Source of the DNA: JBOHPP01 sp050731755
GTDB lineage: Bacteria; Methylomirabilota; Methylomirabilia; Rokubacteriales; CSP1-6
Direction: 5' to 3'
DNA: 15,306 nucleotides
NCBI GenBank assembly: GCA_050731755.1
Contig: JBOHPP010000040.1
Span: 1 to 15,306 of the forward strand
Made by a program: the position numbers and the translations under genes. A model generated the notes under the pieces. The model saw nothing but the letters and a program-made list of their open reading frames with translations, was not told the origin of the DNA and searched no databases. Positions 1 through 5,505 of this stretch are shown in pieces. Numbering within the stretch: position 1 is the stretch's first letter; every line of letters begins with the position of its first letter.

Positions 1-270
1 GTCGAGGCTCGCTCGCGCCCGCAGATCGCGCGCCGCCGCCTCCAGCAGGAGCGTGGCCCGGCAGGCGCCCGGCGCAACGGCCAGGGAGGGCGGCAGCTTC
101 TTGATCTCCCCGCCCCGCGGCACTCGCAGGTCCGCCACGGGGAAGCCCTCGATGACCGAGATGCCGTCGATGCCGGTGACGAGGGCCGACCAGAACGCGT
201 CCAGATCGGTCCCGATCGGCGTGACGACGCCCGCAGCGACGGCGACGATCGGCTCAGGACGCAGGAGCAC
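1..270 (-). CDS. Beta-ketoacyl-ACP synthase (KAS), N-terminal part, cut by window edge
   Basis: This is an open minus-strand frame of 90 codons running off the left edge, starting at a GTG at 270-268. The start MLLRPEPIVAVAAGVVTP is followed by IGTDLDAFWSALVTGIDGIS. This matches the first strand and helix of FabF/KAS-II type condensing enzymes, which usually open with a GxGVVTPxG segment followed by an ~FW~~L~~G~~GI pattern. The catalytic Cys-His-His residues lie outside the window, so activity cannot be judged. The family condenses an acyl chain with malonyl-ACP in the cytoplasm. The gene overlaps the end of the acyltransferase gene by 17 nt, so the two are probably translationally coupled. 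A primary FabF would normally sit with fabD/fabG/acpP; pairing with an acyltransferase suggests a specialised lipid or polyene pathway (inference). Confidence 0.72.
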   Translation of the reverse strand, partial: MLLRPEPIVAVAAGVVTPIGTDLDAFWSALVTGIDGISVIEGFPVADLRVPRGGEIKKLPPSLAVAPGACRATLLLEAAARDLRARASLD

Positions 271-1171
271 CGCTCCAGACGTCGAAGAAGTTGAACCACT
301 GCGCCGGATGGGCGCGAACCACTCGCTCGAGCACGTCCACCCAACGCTCGAGCGCCGCGCGCTCGCCGCCCGGCACGACCTCGATCGGCTCGCCCATCTC
401 GATCCGGTAGCGTCGGTCAACCCCGAGAACGCAGAAGGCGGGGAGCACTGGCGCCCCCGTCGCCCGGGCCAGCACGAACGGGCCGAGGGGGAAGCGGGCC
501 GCGGCGCCGAAGAAGCGGACAGTGACGTCACCGCGGGTGCCCAGGGCGCGATCGCCCTGCATCGCCACCGTCGCGCCCCGGCGCAGCGCGGCGAAGAGCG
601 GCAACGCTGCGGTCGGGTCGCGACGGACGACGAAGATGATCGGCGGCCGTCCGCCTCGGAGGAAGCGCTCCACGGCAGGATCGGCCTCGGCCGCGACCAC
701 CACGTGGATGGGGCGGCCGTCATGATGCGCGAGCAGGCGCCCGGCCAGCTCCCAGTTGCCTACGTGGGCCGTCAGCGCCACGAGCCCGCCACCGCGGCCT
801 CGGGCGGCGCCCAGATGGTCGGCGCCGGTCACGCCGGCCAGCAGGCGGCCCGGCGCGCTCGCCCGCCGGTTGGCCGCCACGAGGTCGGCGAAGCAGATCG
901 CGAAGTTCCGAAATACGTCCTCCACCATCGACGCGCGCGCCGCCGGCGGCAGGTCGGGAAGCATGCGCGCCACGTTGGCGGTCACCACGGCCCGCTCGGC
1001 GGCCAGGCGACGGACGGCCACCGCCGCGATCGCCGTGGCCAGGGCGAGCCGCGCCGGCCGTGGCAGCGCCGCCGTCAGCACGGCGGCCATCCGGTACACG
1101 CTGACGTGGTTGAACCTGTGCGAATACCACCGAGGCAGAGCCAGGGATGCCGACGCCGACAGCGTCGCCAT
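254..1171 (-). CDS. LpxL/HtrB-type lysophospholipid acyltransferase family protein
   Basis: The 305-residue protein belongs to the lipid A biosynthesis acyltransferase family, which transfers acyl chains to lipid substrates at the inner membrane. The catalytic HVGNWE motif (H136 to E141) has the H-x4-E spacing of the family. It is followed by QGDRALG (residues 205-211), the segment GAARFPLGPFVLARATGAP, and the typical C-terminal QWFNFFDVW (291-299). A hydrophobic N-terminal stretch (about residues 28-53) could be the membrane anchor. Length is normal for LpxL-like enzymes. The ATG at 1171 overlaps the stop of the upstream gene (TGATG); a GTG one codon earlier (1174) is an alternative start. 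Its substrate is unknown. Being beside a ketoacyl synthase, it may acylate a product other than lipid A. Confidence 0.85.
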   Translation of the reverse strand: MATLSASASLALPRWYSHRFNHVSVYRMAAVLTAALPRPARLALATAIAAVAVRRLAAERAVVTANVARMLPDLPPAARASMVEDVFRNFAICFADLVAANRRASAPGRLLAGVTGADHLGAARGRGGGLVALTAHVGNWELAGRLLAHHDGRPIHVVVAAEADPAVERFLRGGRPPIIFVVRRDPTAALPLFAALRRGATVAMQGDRALGTRGDVTVRFFGAAARFPLGPFVLARATGAPVLPAFCVLGVDRRYRIEMGEPIEVVPGGERAALERWVDVLERVVRAHPAQWFNFFDVWSGAPAS

Positions 1172-1989
1172 CACAGCAACCGCGAGTAGTACATGCGGAA
1201 GACCCGGATCGCCCCCGGCTCGGTGTCGTACACGCGGGTGGCCAGGAAGCGGCGGCGGGTGGTGTCGAAGGTGACGACGCCGGGCGCCAGGAGATCGTTG
1301 GGATCCCAGACGATCAGCTCGGGGCCGTGTTCGCCGGCCCGGACGCCGTAGGCCACGACGGTATGGTTGAGCTCCGACTTGGGCCAGTTGGTGATGAGCA
1401 GCTGCACGAGACGACCTTGCCGCAGCTCGTCGACGATTTCCTCGGCCACCCGCGCCTGATGGCTCCGCGTCACCGGAAAGGTCACGCGCCAGTTCGTCCA
1501 GTGCACCAGAGTCCAGAAGCGCTCATTGAGACCCGCCTTCACCGCCGCCTCCTCGGCCCGCGAGAACTCCCGAAGGCTCGCGTAGCCGGGGATGACCACG
1601 CGGGCCGGAGCCGGCAGCGGCTCCTGCCAGGGCGAATGGGAGGCCACCGCGCGCACACGCTCGACATACTCGGCGTGGCTCAACTTCGGCGCCGCGGGAT
1701 CGAAGCGGGCGAACTGGAAGAACTGGCGGAGCCCGCGGGCGAGCACGAAGCAGTAGTTGGCGTAGAGGTCGTCGGTGTCGGGATGGCGGGCTCGGATCTG
1801 GTTGGGAAAGGCGAACGTGTCACGCGCGAACACGAAGCCGGCCAGCGTCGCCCGACTGCCGGCCGCCGGGACTCCCGCCCGGGGAGCGGCGCACGCGGCC
1901 GCCGACGTGAGGAGCGCGAGGAGCACGGCGGCCCGCCCGAGCCACTGCGGCAGATCGACGGCCAGCGGTGGACCAATCGAAGGGCTCAA
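1171..1989 (-). CDS. Secreted protein, possible papain-like (C39-like) fold
   Basis: A 272-residue protein with an N-terminal signal-like segment (about residues 17-33, AAVLLALLTSAAAC). Cys33 sits in a poor lipobox, so it may be a lipoprotein or be cleaved by signal peptidase I. The mature part has a Cys at the start of a predicted helix (ANYCFVLARG, C80), later NHTVVAYGV (H209) and ELIVWDPND (D229/N231). This Cys...His...Asp/Asn order, with a strand pair around the His, resembles papain-like and C39-like cysteine peptidase folds. That assignment is a weak pattern match, not a family identification. The only start permitted by the upstream in-frame TAA is a TTG at 1989, without a ribosome binding site; CTG codons lie further in. 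It is the first gene of a minus-strand trio with the acyltransferase and the ketoacyl synthase. Confidence 0.6.
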   Translation of the reverse strand: MSPSIGPPLAVDLPQWLGRAAVLLALLTSAAACAAPRAGVPAAGSRATLAGFVFARDTFAFPNQIRARHPDTDDLYANYCFVLARGLRQFFQFARFDPAAPKLSHAEYVERVRAVASHSPWQEPLPAPARVVIPGYASLREFSRAEEAAVKAGLNERFWTLVHWTNWRVTFPVTRSHQARVAEEIVDELRQGRLVQLLITNWPKSELNHTVVAYGVRAGEHGPELIVWDPNDLLAPGVVTFDTTRRRFLATRVYDTEPGAIRVFRMYYSRLL

Positions 1990-1997
1990 GTCGTCTT

Positions 1998-2027
1998 ACC
2001 CTAAATGGCCGGTCCGCTCATCGTCAA
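1998..2027 (-). promoter_or_regulatory. Candidate sigma70-type promoter for the 1989-1171 gene
   Basis: Reading the minus strand, TTGACG (2027-2022) is followed by an 18-nt spacer and TAGGGT (2003-1998). The -35 is 5/6 to consensus; the -10 is weak. Only 8 nt separate the -10 from the TTG start, so transcription would begin at or next to the start codon. The same 76-bp gap must also serve the divergent pyrD-like gene. There, TGCTATCGT (2042-2050) looks like an extended -10 but has no convincing -35. Confidence 0.35.
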
Positions 2028-2065
2028 GCATTGGAGTCGTGTGCTATCGTGCGTCTCGCCGCCCG

Positions 2066-3052
2066 ATGACCCGATCCATCGCCACGTTCTACCGGCTCCT
2101 CTACGACGGCGTGCTGAGCCGGCTTCCTGAGCCGGCGGCCATCGCGCTGGGACAGACCGGGCTCAAGCTCCTTCCCCTCGATCGCCTGAGCGCGTTTCGC
2201 CTGGAGGACCCGCGGCTGGCCGTCACGGTGGGCAGCGTGCGGTTGCCCAATCCCCTGATCCTCGCCGCCATGTACGCCGACCGGCGCATCCTGGCCCGGG
2301 CCATGGGCCTGGGATTCGGCGCGGTCACCACCAAGAGCATCACTCGCCAGCCCCGCCCCGGCCACCCGCAGCCGAATCTCGTGCGCGTGCGAACCGCCGA
2401 CGGCCCCGGCCTCGTCAACTGCAACGGGTTTGAGAATCCCGGCGTCGAGGCCTTCGCCGCGGCGCTCCGTGGCCTCCCCCGCCGGGTGCCGCTCATCGTG
2501 AGCGTGGCCGGCGAATCCGCGGACGACTATCTGGACCTGGCCCGCGCGCTGGCCCCCTTCGCCGATTTGCTCGAGCTGAACATCTCGTCGCCCAACACCG
2601 CGCTCGTCTACGCGTGGAGCACGCGCCCGCGCGAGCTGCGGGACCTGCTGGAGCGCGTTCGGGCCGCGGTGGCCGTCCCCATCATCGTAAAGCTCTCGCC
2701 AGACTTCGCCGAGACCAACGAGCGCGACATCATCCCGGCCGCCCTGGAGGCGGGCGTGCGCGTCGTGAACTACGGCAACACCCGCCGCGTGGGCGAGCCC
2801 CGGCTCTCGCAGAAGACCGGAGGCCTGTCCGGACCGGCGATCTTCCCGGCCACCCTCGAGAACGTTCGGCGCACGCGAGCGGTCTTCGGCGATGCCCTGG
2901 ACCTCATCGCCACCGGCGGCGTCGATGCGCCGGACAAGGCCCGCCGGCTGCTCGACGCCGGCGCCACCGCGGTCGGCTACTTCACCGGCTTCATCACGCG
3001 CGGGCCGATTCTGGCCCGCCTCATTCTGGAATCGCTGCGCGCGGCCCGTTGA
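2066..3052 (+). CDS. pyrD: Dihydroorotate dehydrogenase (class 2-like), divergent active site
   Basis: A 328-residue FMN-dependent TIM-barrel protein of the dihydroorotate dehydrogenase family, which oxidises dihydroorotate to orotate in pyrimidine synthesis. The N-terminal ~50 residues resemble the membrane-associating helices of quinone-linked class 2 enzymes. The hallmark ELNISSPNT (residues 170-178) supplies the class 2 catalytic-base Ser position. VNCNGFENPG (117-126) matches the NRMGFNN region. KLSPD (209-213), TGGLSGPAIFP (251-261), ATGGVDAP (282-289) and VGYFTGFITRGP (303-314) are FMN-binding segments. The usual LDKDG orotate-binding loop instead reads MYADRR (69-74), so the substrate lysine appears to be missing. 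The ATG at 2066 has no clear ribosome binding site; an in-frame GTG 27 nt upstream is possible. The gene stands alone on the plus strand. A related flavin oxidoreductase with another substrate is possible. Confidence 0.82.
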   Translation: MTRSIATFYRLLYDGVLSRLPEPAAIALGQTGLKLLPLDRLSAFRLEDPRLAVTVGSVRLPNPLILAAMYADRRILARAMGLGFGAVTTKSITRQPRPGHPQPNLVRVRTADGPGLVNCNGFENPGVEAFAAALRGLPRRVPLIVSVAGESADDYLDLARALAPFADLLELNISSPNTALVYAWSTRPRELRDLLERVRAAVAVPIIVKLSPDFAETNERDIIPAALEAGVRVVNYGNTRRVGEPRLSQKTGGLSGPAIFPATLENVRRTRAVFGDALDLIATGGVDAPDKARRLLDAGATAVGYFTGFITRGPILARLILESLRAAR

Positions 3053-3064
3053 GGCGACGGAACT

Positions 3065-3102
3065 TTCTTCACAGCTTGTCCACATGTCCACAGCTATCCA
3101 CA
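3065..3102 (+). promoter_or_regulatory. Cluster of DnaA-box-like 9-mers
   Basis: Three 9-mers lie head to tail: TTGTCCACA (3076-3084), ATGTCCACA (3084-3092) and CTATCCACA (3094-3102). A weaker TTCTTCACA precedes them (3065-3073). All point the same way and are spaced 8-11 bp. The DnaA-box consensus is TTATNCACA, and TTGTCCACA is the preferred form in several GC-rich phyla. The cluster begins 12 bp after the pyrD stop. It may bind DnaA for replication control or gene regulation; no dnaA, dnaN or other origin genes are in the window. Confidence 0.4.
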
Positions 3103-3264
3103 GCCCGCCGAATCGCACGGCAGGACGCGCTCTCGCGGCCGGGCCGCGAAAATACGACGGTCTGTTCATCCACCGTCGCCCACGTGTGAAGATTCCCCCG
3201 TCCCCGCGCACCAGCGGCGGCGCCGCGCGCGCGACGCACGCATTTGATGCGGGCAAACGAGACC

Positions 3265-3294
3265 TTGACACCTCGCGCGCGGCGCTCGTACGGT
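3265..3294 (+). promoter_or_regulatory. Sigma70-type promoter for the small gene at 3360
   Basis: A perfect TTGACA (3265-3270) is followed by an 18-nt spacer and TACGGT (3289-3294, 3 of 6 to TATAAT including the conserved TA and final T). It is the best -35 in the window. The predicted transcript would have a leader of about 60 nt before the ATG at 3360. Confidence 0.5.
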
Positions 3295-3359
3295 GACCGG
3301 GCTTTCTCGAAAAAATTTCACCGGTGACGTCGAAACCCGCAGCGAAGAGGACGGGACCG

Positions 3360-3602
3360 ATGGACGGCAACCGAAAACCGCTGGCCAAGTTGGAAGGGCG
3401 TCGGCGCATGAGACTCAGCGGGGTCACGGTCGCATGGCGCGGCACCCCCGACCTCGACGACTGGGTGGCCTACATCGTCAACGGCACCCGCTCCAGGAAG
3501 CTGATCCTCGCGGACCACTCATCAGAGCGCAAGGTCACGTCGTTGCTGTCGCGCCTGCAGACGATGTCCCGCAAGGAGATCGAGACGTTGGCCAAAAGCT
3601 GA
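3360..3602 (+). CDS. Small basic hypothetical protein
   Basis: An 80-residue protein of unknown function with no recognised family. The ATG at 3360 is chosen because AGAGG ends 9 nt upstream; an in-frame GTG at 3324 would add 12 residues. The N-terminal third is strongly basic (KLEGRRRMRL). The C-terminal half looks like two amphipathic helices (SERKVTSLLSRLQTMS, RKEIETLAKS), with a Trp-containing segment DLDDWVAYIV between. No signal peptide or membrane segment is seen. Basic character suggests possible nucleic acid binding, which is speculation. It has its own promoter upstream and ends only 3 bp from the convergent VOC-protein gene, with no terminator between them. Confidence 0.6.
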   Translation: MDGNRKPLAKLEGRRRMRLSGVTVAWRGTPDLDDWVAYIVNGTRSRKLILADHSSERKVTSLLSRLQTMSRKEIETLAKS

Positions 3603-3605
3603 CGC

Positions 3606-4052
3606 TCAAAGAGCGAGCGGGCCGACCGTGGCGACAGCCGCGGGGTTCCGGCGCCAGACGGCGGGATCGGCGTCGATGTAGAGCTCGAGACCGTTGCCGT
3701 CAGGATCGCTGAGGTAGATCGACTGGCTCACCCGGTGGTCGGATAGCCCGGCGATCACGACACCGTGGGCTTCGAGTTGCGCCTTGGCGGCGCGGAGCGC
3801 GTCCAGGCTGTCCCCGATCTTGAGCGCGACGTGGTAGAGCCCGACCGCCTCGCGCGCGGGAACCGGCGCCGCGTCCCCGACCTCCAGCAGGGCGAGGTCG
3901 TGGTGGTTGTCGCCGGTGGCCGAGAAAAAGACCATGCGGCGCCCCAGGCGGGCGACCTCGTGCAGGCCGAGGACGTCCCGGTAGAATGGCACCGAGCGCT
4001 CCACGCTCCGCACCTTGAGCACCACGTGCCCCACCCGCTGAATCTGGATCAT
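3606..4052 (-). CDS. VOC-superfamily (glyoxalase/extradiol dioxygenase fold) protein
   Basis: A 148-residue protein with the paired beta-alpha-beta-beta-beta modules of the vicinal oxygen chelate fold. The expected three metal ligands are visible: H9 (RVGHVVLKV), H74 (GLYHVALKIG) and E123 (NGLELYID). The end of the second module, IYLSDPDGNGLELY, is characteristic. The opening VERSVPFYRDVLGL is the usual first-module helix. The overall look is closest to CatE-like catechol 2,3-dioxygenase or glyoxalase-like proteins, but the substrate cannot be told. The ATG at 4052 is preceded by GGAGG 4 nt upstream; the open frame extends further only through the hairpin repeat. It is the last gene of the minus-strand series and may be transcribed separately, since TATTAT lies 9 nt before the start. 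Confidence 0.8.
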   Translation of the reverse strand: MIQIQRVGHVVLKVRSVERSVPFYRDVLGLHEVARLGRRMVFFSATGDNHHDLALLEVGDAAPVPAREAVGLYHVALKIGDSLDALRAAKAQLEAHGVVIAGLSDHRVSQSIYLSDPDGNGLELYIDADPAVWRRNPAAVATVGPLAL

Positions 4053-4111
4053 CGCGCCTCCATAATACTCCGAGAGCGCTTGGCTTCGCCGCTTCGCGCG
4101 CGCAACTGGTG

Positions 4112-4237
4112 TCGCACCACGGGAAAACGGGAAGGTCGGAGGGGCGGTGGTGACACCTCGCGCGAAATGGGGAGGTTTGGAGGGGGTGGCCGCTGCCCCC
4201 TCCAACTTCATCGAAGGGGGACGGAGTCCCCTCCGAG
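4112..4237 (+). repeat. GC-rich hairpin repeat, copy A (after radC)
   Basis: First of three copies of an intergenic repeat. It contains a 10-bp stem (TTGGAGGGGG 4177-4186 with CCCCCTCCAA 4196-4205, 9-nt loop). A second hairpin follows (GGGGAC 4217-4222 with GTCCCC 4226-4231, loop GGA). To the left are two related units with GGGGAGGT-like cores, the outer one degenerate. It begins immediately after the radC stop codon on the minus strand and lies upstream of the VOC gene. No T run follows either hairpin, so it is not a textbook intrinsic terminator. Confidence 0.75.
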
Positions 4238-4903
4238 TCATAACAACCCCTGCTCGGCGAAGCTCACGAACCGCCCCCGCCCGATGACCAGGTGGTCATG
4301 CACCCGGAAGCCGAGCAGCCGCGCGCACTCCGCGAGCTGCCGGGTCAGCCGGACATCCTCCCGACTCGGTGTGGGATCGCCACTCGGATGGTTGTGCAGC
4401 AGCACCACGGACGCCGCGGATTCGAGGATGGCGGGCTTGAAGACTTCGCGGGGATGCACCAGGCTCGCCGACAGCGTGCCCTCCGACACCACGCAGTCGC
4501 GCAAGAGCCCGTTCTGGGCGTCGAGCAGCGCGACCCGGAAAACTTCGCGTTTGAGATCTTCCATGAGCGGCGCGAACGCCGCGTAGACCTCGGCGGGAGT
4601 GGACAGGACCGTGCGCGTTCCCGGCGTGCGGGCCCGGAGCCGGCGGGTCAGCTCGAACGCGGCGGCCAACCGCGCGGCCTTGGCCGGGCCAACGCCCCGC
4701 TGGCGGGCCAGCTCGCTGACCTCGCGAGCCGCGACCTCGGCCAGCGATCCGTAGGCCGCCAGCATCTCGTGGGCCACGTCCACCGCGCTGCGGCCGCGCG
4801 TGCCCGAGCCCAGCTGAATGGCGAGCAGCTCGGCGTCGGCGAGCGCGTCGGGTCCCTTGAAGTACAGGCGCTCGCGCGGACGCTCGGAGAGCGGCATCCT
4901 CAC
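4238..4903 (-). CDS. radC: RadC-family JAB/MPN domain protein
   Basis: A 221-residue protein of normal length for the RadC family. An N-terminal segment (PRERLYFKGPDALADAELLA, split around residues 9-28) is followed by a helix-hairpin-helix-like stretch (LARQRGVGPAKAARLAAA, about 65-82). A C-terminal MPN/JAMM zinc domain follows, with HNHPSGDPTPSRED: H170, H172, S180 and D183 in H-x-H-x7-S-x2-D spacing, and a likely upstream Glu (E141). The old assignment to DNA repair is not well supported for this family, so its function is uncertain. An in-frame TAG just upstream limits the start to the GTG at 4903 or the ATG at 4897. No good ribosome binding site is seen, while promoter-like hexamers end 6 nt before the GTG. 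It lies between repeat copies A and B. Confidence 0.9.
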   Translation of the reverse strand: MRMPLSERPRERLYFKGPDALADAELLAIQLGSGTRGRSAVDVAHEMLAAYGSLAEVAAREVSELARQRGVGPAKAARLAAAFELTRRLRARTPGTRTVLSTPAEVYAAFAPLMEDLKREVFRVALLDAQNGLLRDCVVSEGTLSASLVHPREVFKPAILESAASVVLLHNHPSGDPTPSREDVRLTRQLAECARLLGFRVHDHLVIGRGRFVSFAEQGLL

Positions 4904-4909
4904 GTCGTT

Positions 4910-4939
4910 CTTCTACGGCCGGCGCGGCGAGACGGTCAA
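4910..4939 (-). promoter_or_regulatory. Candidate promoter immediately upstream of radC
   Basis: On the minus strand, TTGACC (4939-4934, 5/6 match) is followed by an 18-nt spacer and TAGAAG (4915-4910, 4/6 match). The GTG start of radC follows 6 nt after the -10, the distance expected for transcription starting on the start codon (a leaderless mRNA). The same TAG triplet also closes the radC frame upstream. Confidence 0.4.
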
Positions 4940-4985
4940 TGCCGCGCGTCCGATACAGCCCGGCCAGCGGCGTGTGCGACGGCTG

Positions 4986-5091
4986 TCGCGCCTCGCGTGA
5001 ACGGGGAGGTCTGGAGGGAACGGTGGTGGCACCTCGCGCGAACGGGGAGGTTTGGAGGGGGCGGCCCATGCCCCCTCCAACTTCATGATCG
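4986..5091 (+). repeat. GC-rich hairpin repeat, copy B (at the end of tsaE)
   Basis: Two tandem units with the core CCTCGCGYGAACGGGGAGGT lie 41 bp apart (4991 and 5032). They are followed by the 10-bp stem TTGGAGGGGG (5052-5061) with CCCCCTCCAA (5071-5080). The right end (TTCATGATCG) matches copy C and lies inside the last codons of tsaE, so the tsaE stop codon is part of the repeat. The second small hairpin seen in copies A and C is absent. Confidence 0.75.
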
Positions 5092-5505
5092 CACGATGAT
5101 CTCGCGGGGCTCGTCGCCCACGCCGATGATGTGCACCCGGATCGTCCGTGCCGGCAGGAGCGGCCCCAGCTTGTCCGCCCACTCGACCAGTGTCACCCCG
5201 CCCTCATCGAACAGCTCGGGCAACCCCAAGTCCATCACCTCGGTGAGGCTCTCCGTGCGGTAGACGTCGACGTGGTGGACGGGCACGCGTCCCTGATACT
5301 CGTTGACGAGCACGAAGGTGGGGCTCGTCGCCGGCGTGCCGACGCCGAGCCCGCGGGCCAGCCCGCGGATGAAAGACGTCTTGCCCGTGCCCAGCTCGCC
5401 GGTCAGACCCACCACGTCGCCGGCGCCGAGCTTACGTCCGAGCTGTTCGCCCGCTGCCTCCGTCTCCTCGGCGCTGTGAGTGACGAGCCGGGCGTCAACC
5501 GGCAT
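5083..5505 (-). CDS. tsaE: tRNA t6A biosynthesis ATPase TsaE
   Basis: A 140-residue P-loop ATPase of the TsaE (YjeE) family, which works with TsaB and TsaD to place threonylcarbamoyladenosine at position 37 of ANN-decoding tRNAs. The Walker A is GELGTGKTS (residues 36-44). SPTFVLVNEYQG (61-72) and HHVDVYR (77-83, with D80) are the family-typical switch and Walker B regions, and LVEWADKLG (106-114) is the usual Glu-Trp segment. The ATG at 5505 overlaps the end of the NAD(P)HX repair gene by 11 nt, indicating coupling. The reading frame ends inside hairpin repeat copy B, so the last residues (VRS) may be repeat-derived. tsaB and tsaD are not in the window. Confidence 0.93.
   Translation of the reverse strand: MPVDARLVTHSAEETEAAGEQLGRKLGAGDVVGLTGELGTGKTSFIRGLARGLGVGTPATSPTFVLVNEYQGRVPVHHVDVYRTESLTEVMDLGLPELFDEGGVTLVEWADKLGPLLPARTIRVHIIGVGDEPREIIVRS

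Larger units (their letters stand above)
3053..3359. other. 307-bp gene-free stretch after pyrD
   Basis: No credible coding frame was found. The stretch holds the DnaA-box-like cluster at its left end. It also holds a perfect 8-bp inverted repeat with a 1-nt centre (TCGCGGCC-G-GGCCGCGA, 3133-3149) followed by AAAAT; this is not a standard terminator because no T run follows. A promoter lies at 3265-3294, and a short A/T-rich patch at 3309-3320. Nothing else is recognisable. Confidence 0.6.

Noticed and set aside
3065..3320. Chromosomal replication origin
   Set aside because: Only three or four box-like sites and a very short A/T patch, and no dnaA, dnaN, gidA or rpmH nearby. Kept as a binding-site cluster only.
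2024..3445. Minus-strand 473-codon frame opposite pyrD
   Set aside because: No family features; pyrD motifs on the other strand explain the region.
4177..4231. Intrinsic (rho-independent) terminators at the GC-rich hairpins
   Set aside because: Stems are strong, but no run of T follows on either strand in any of the three copies, so I call them repeats rather than terminators.
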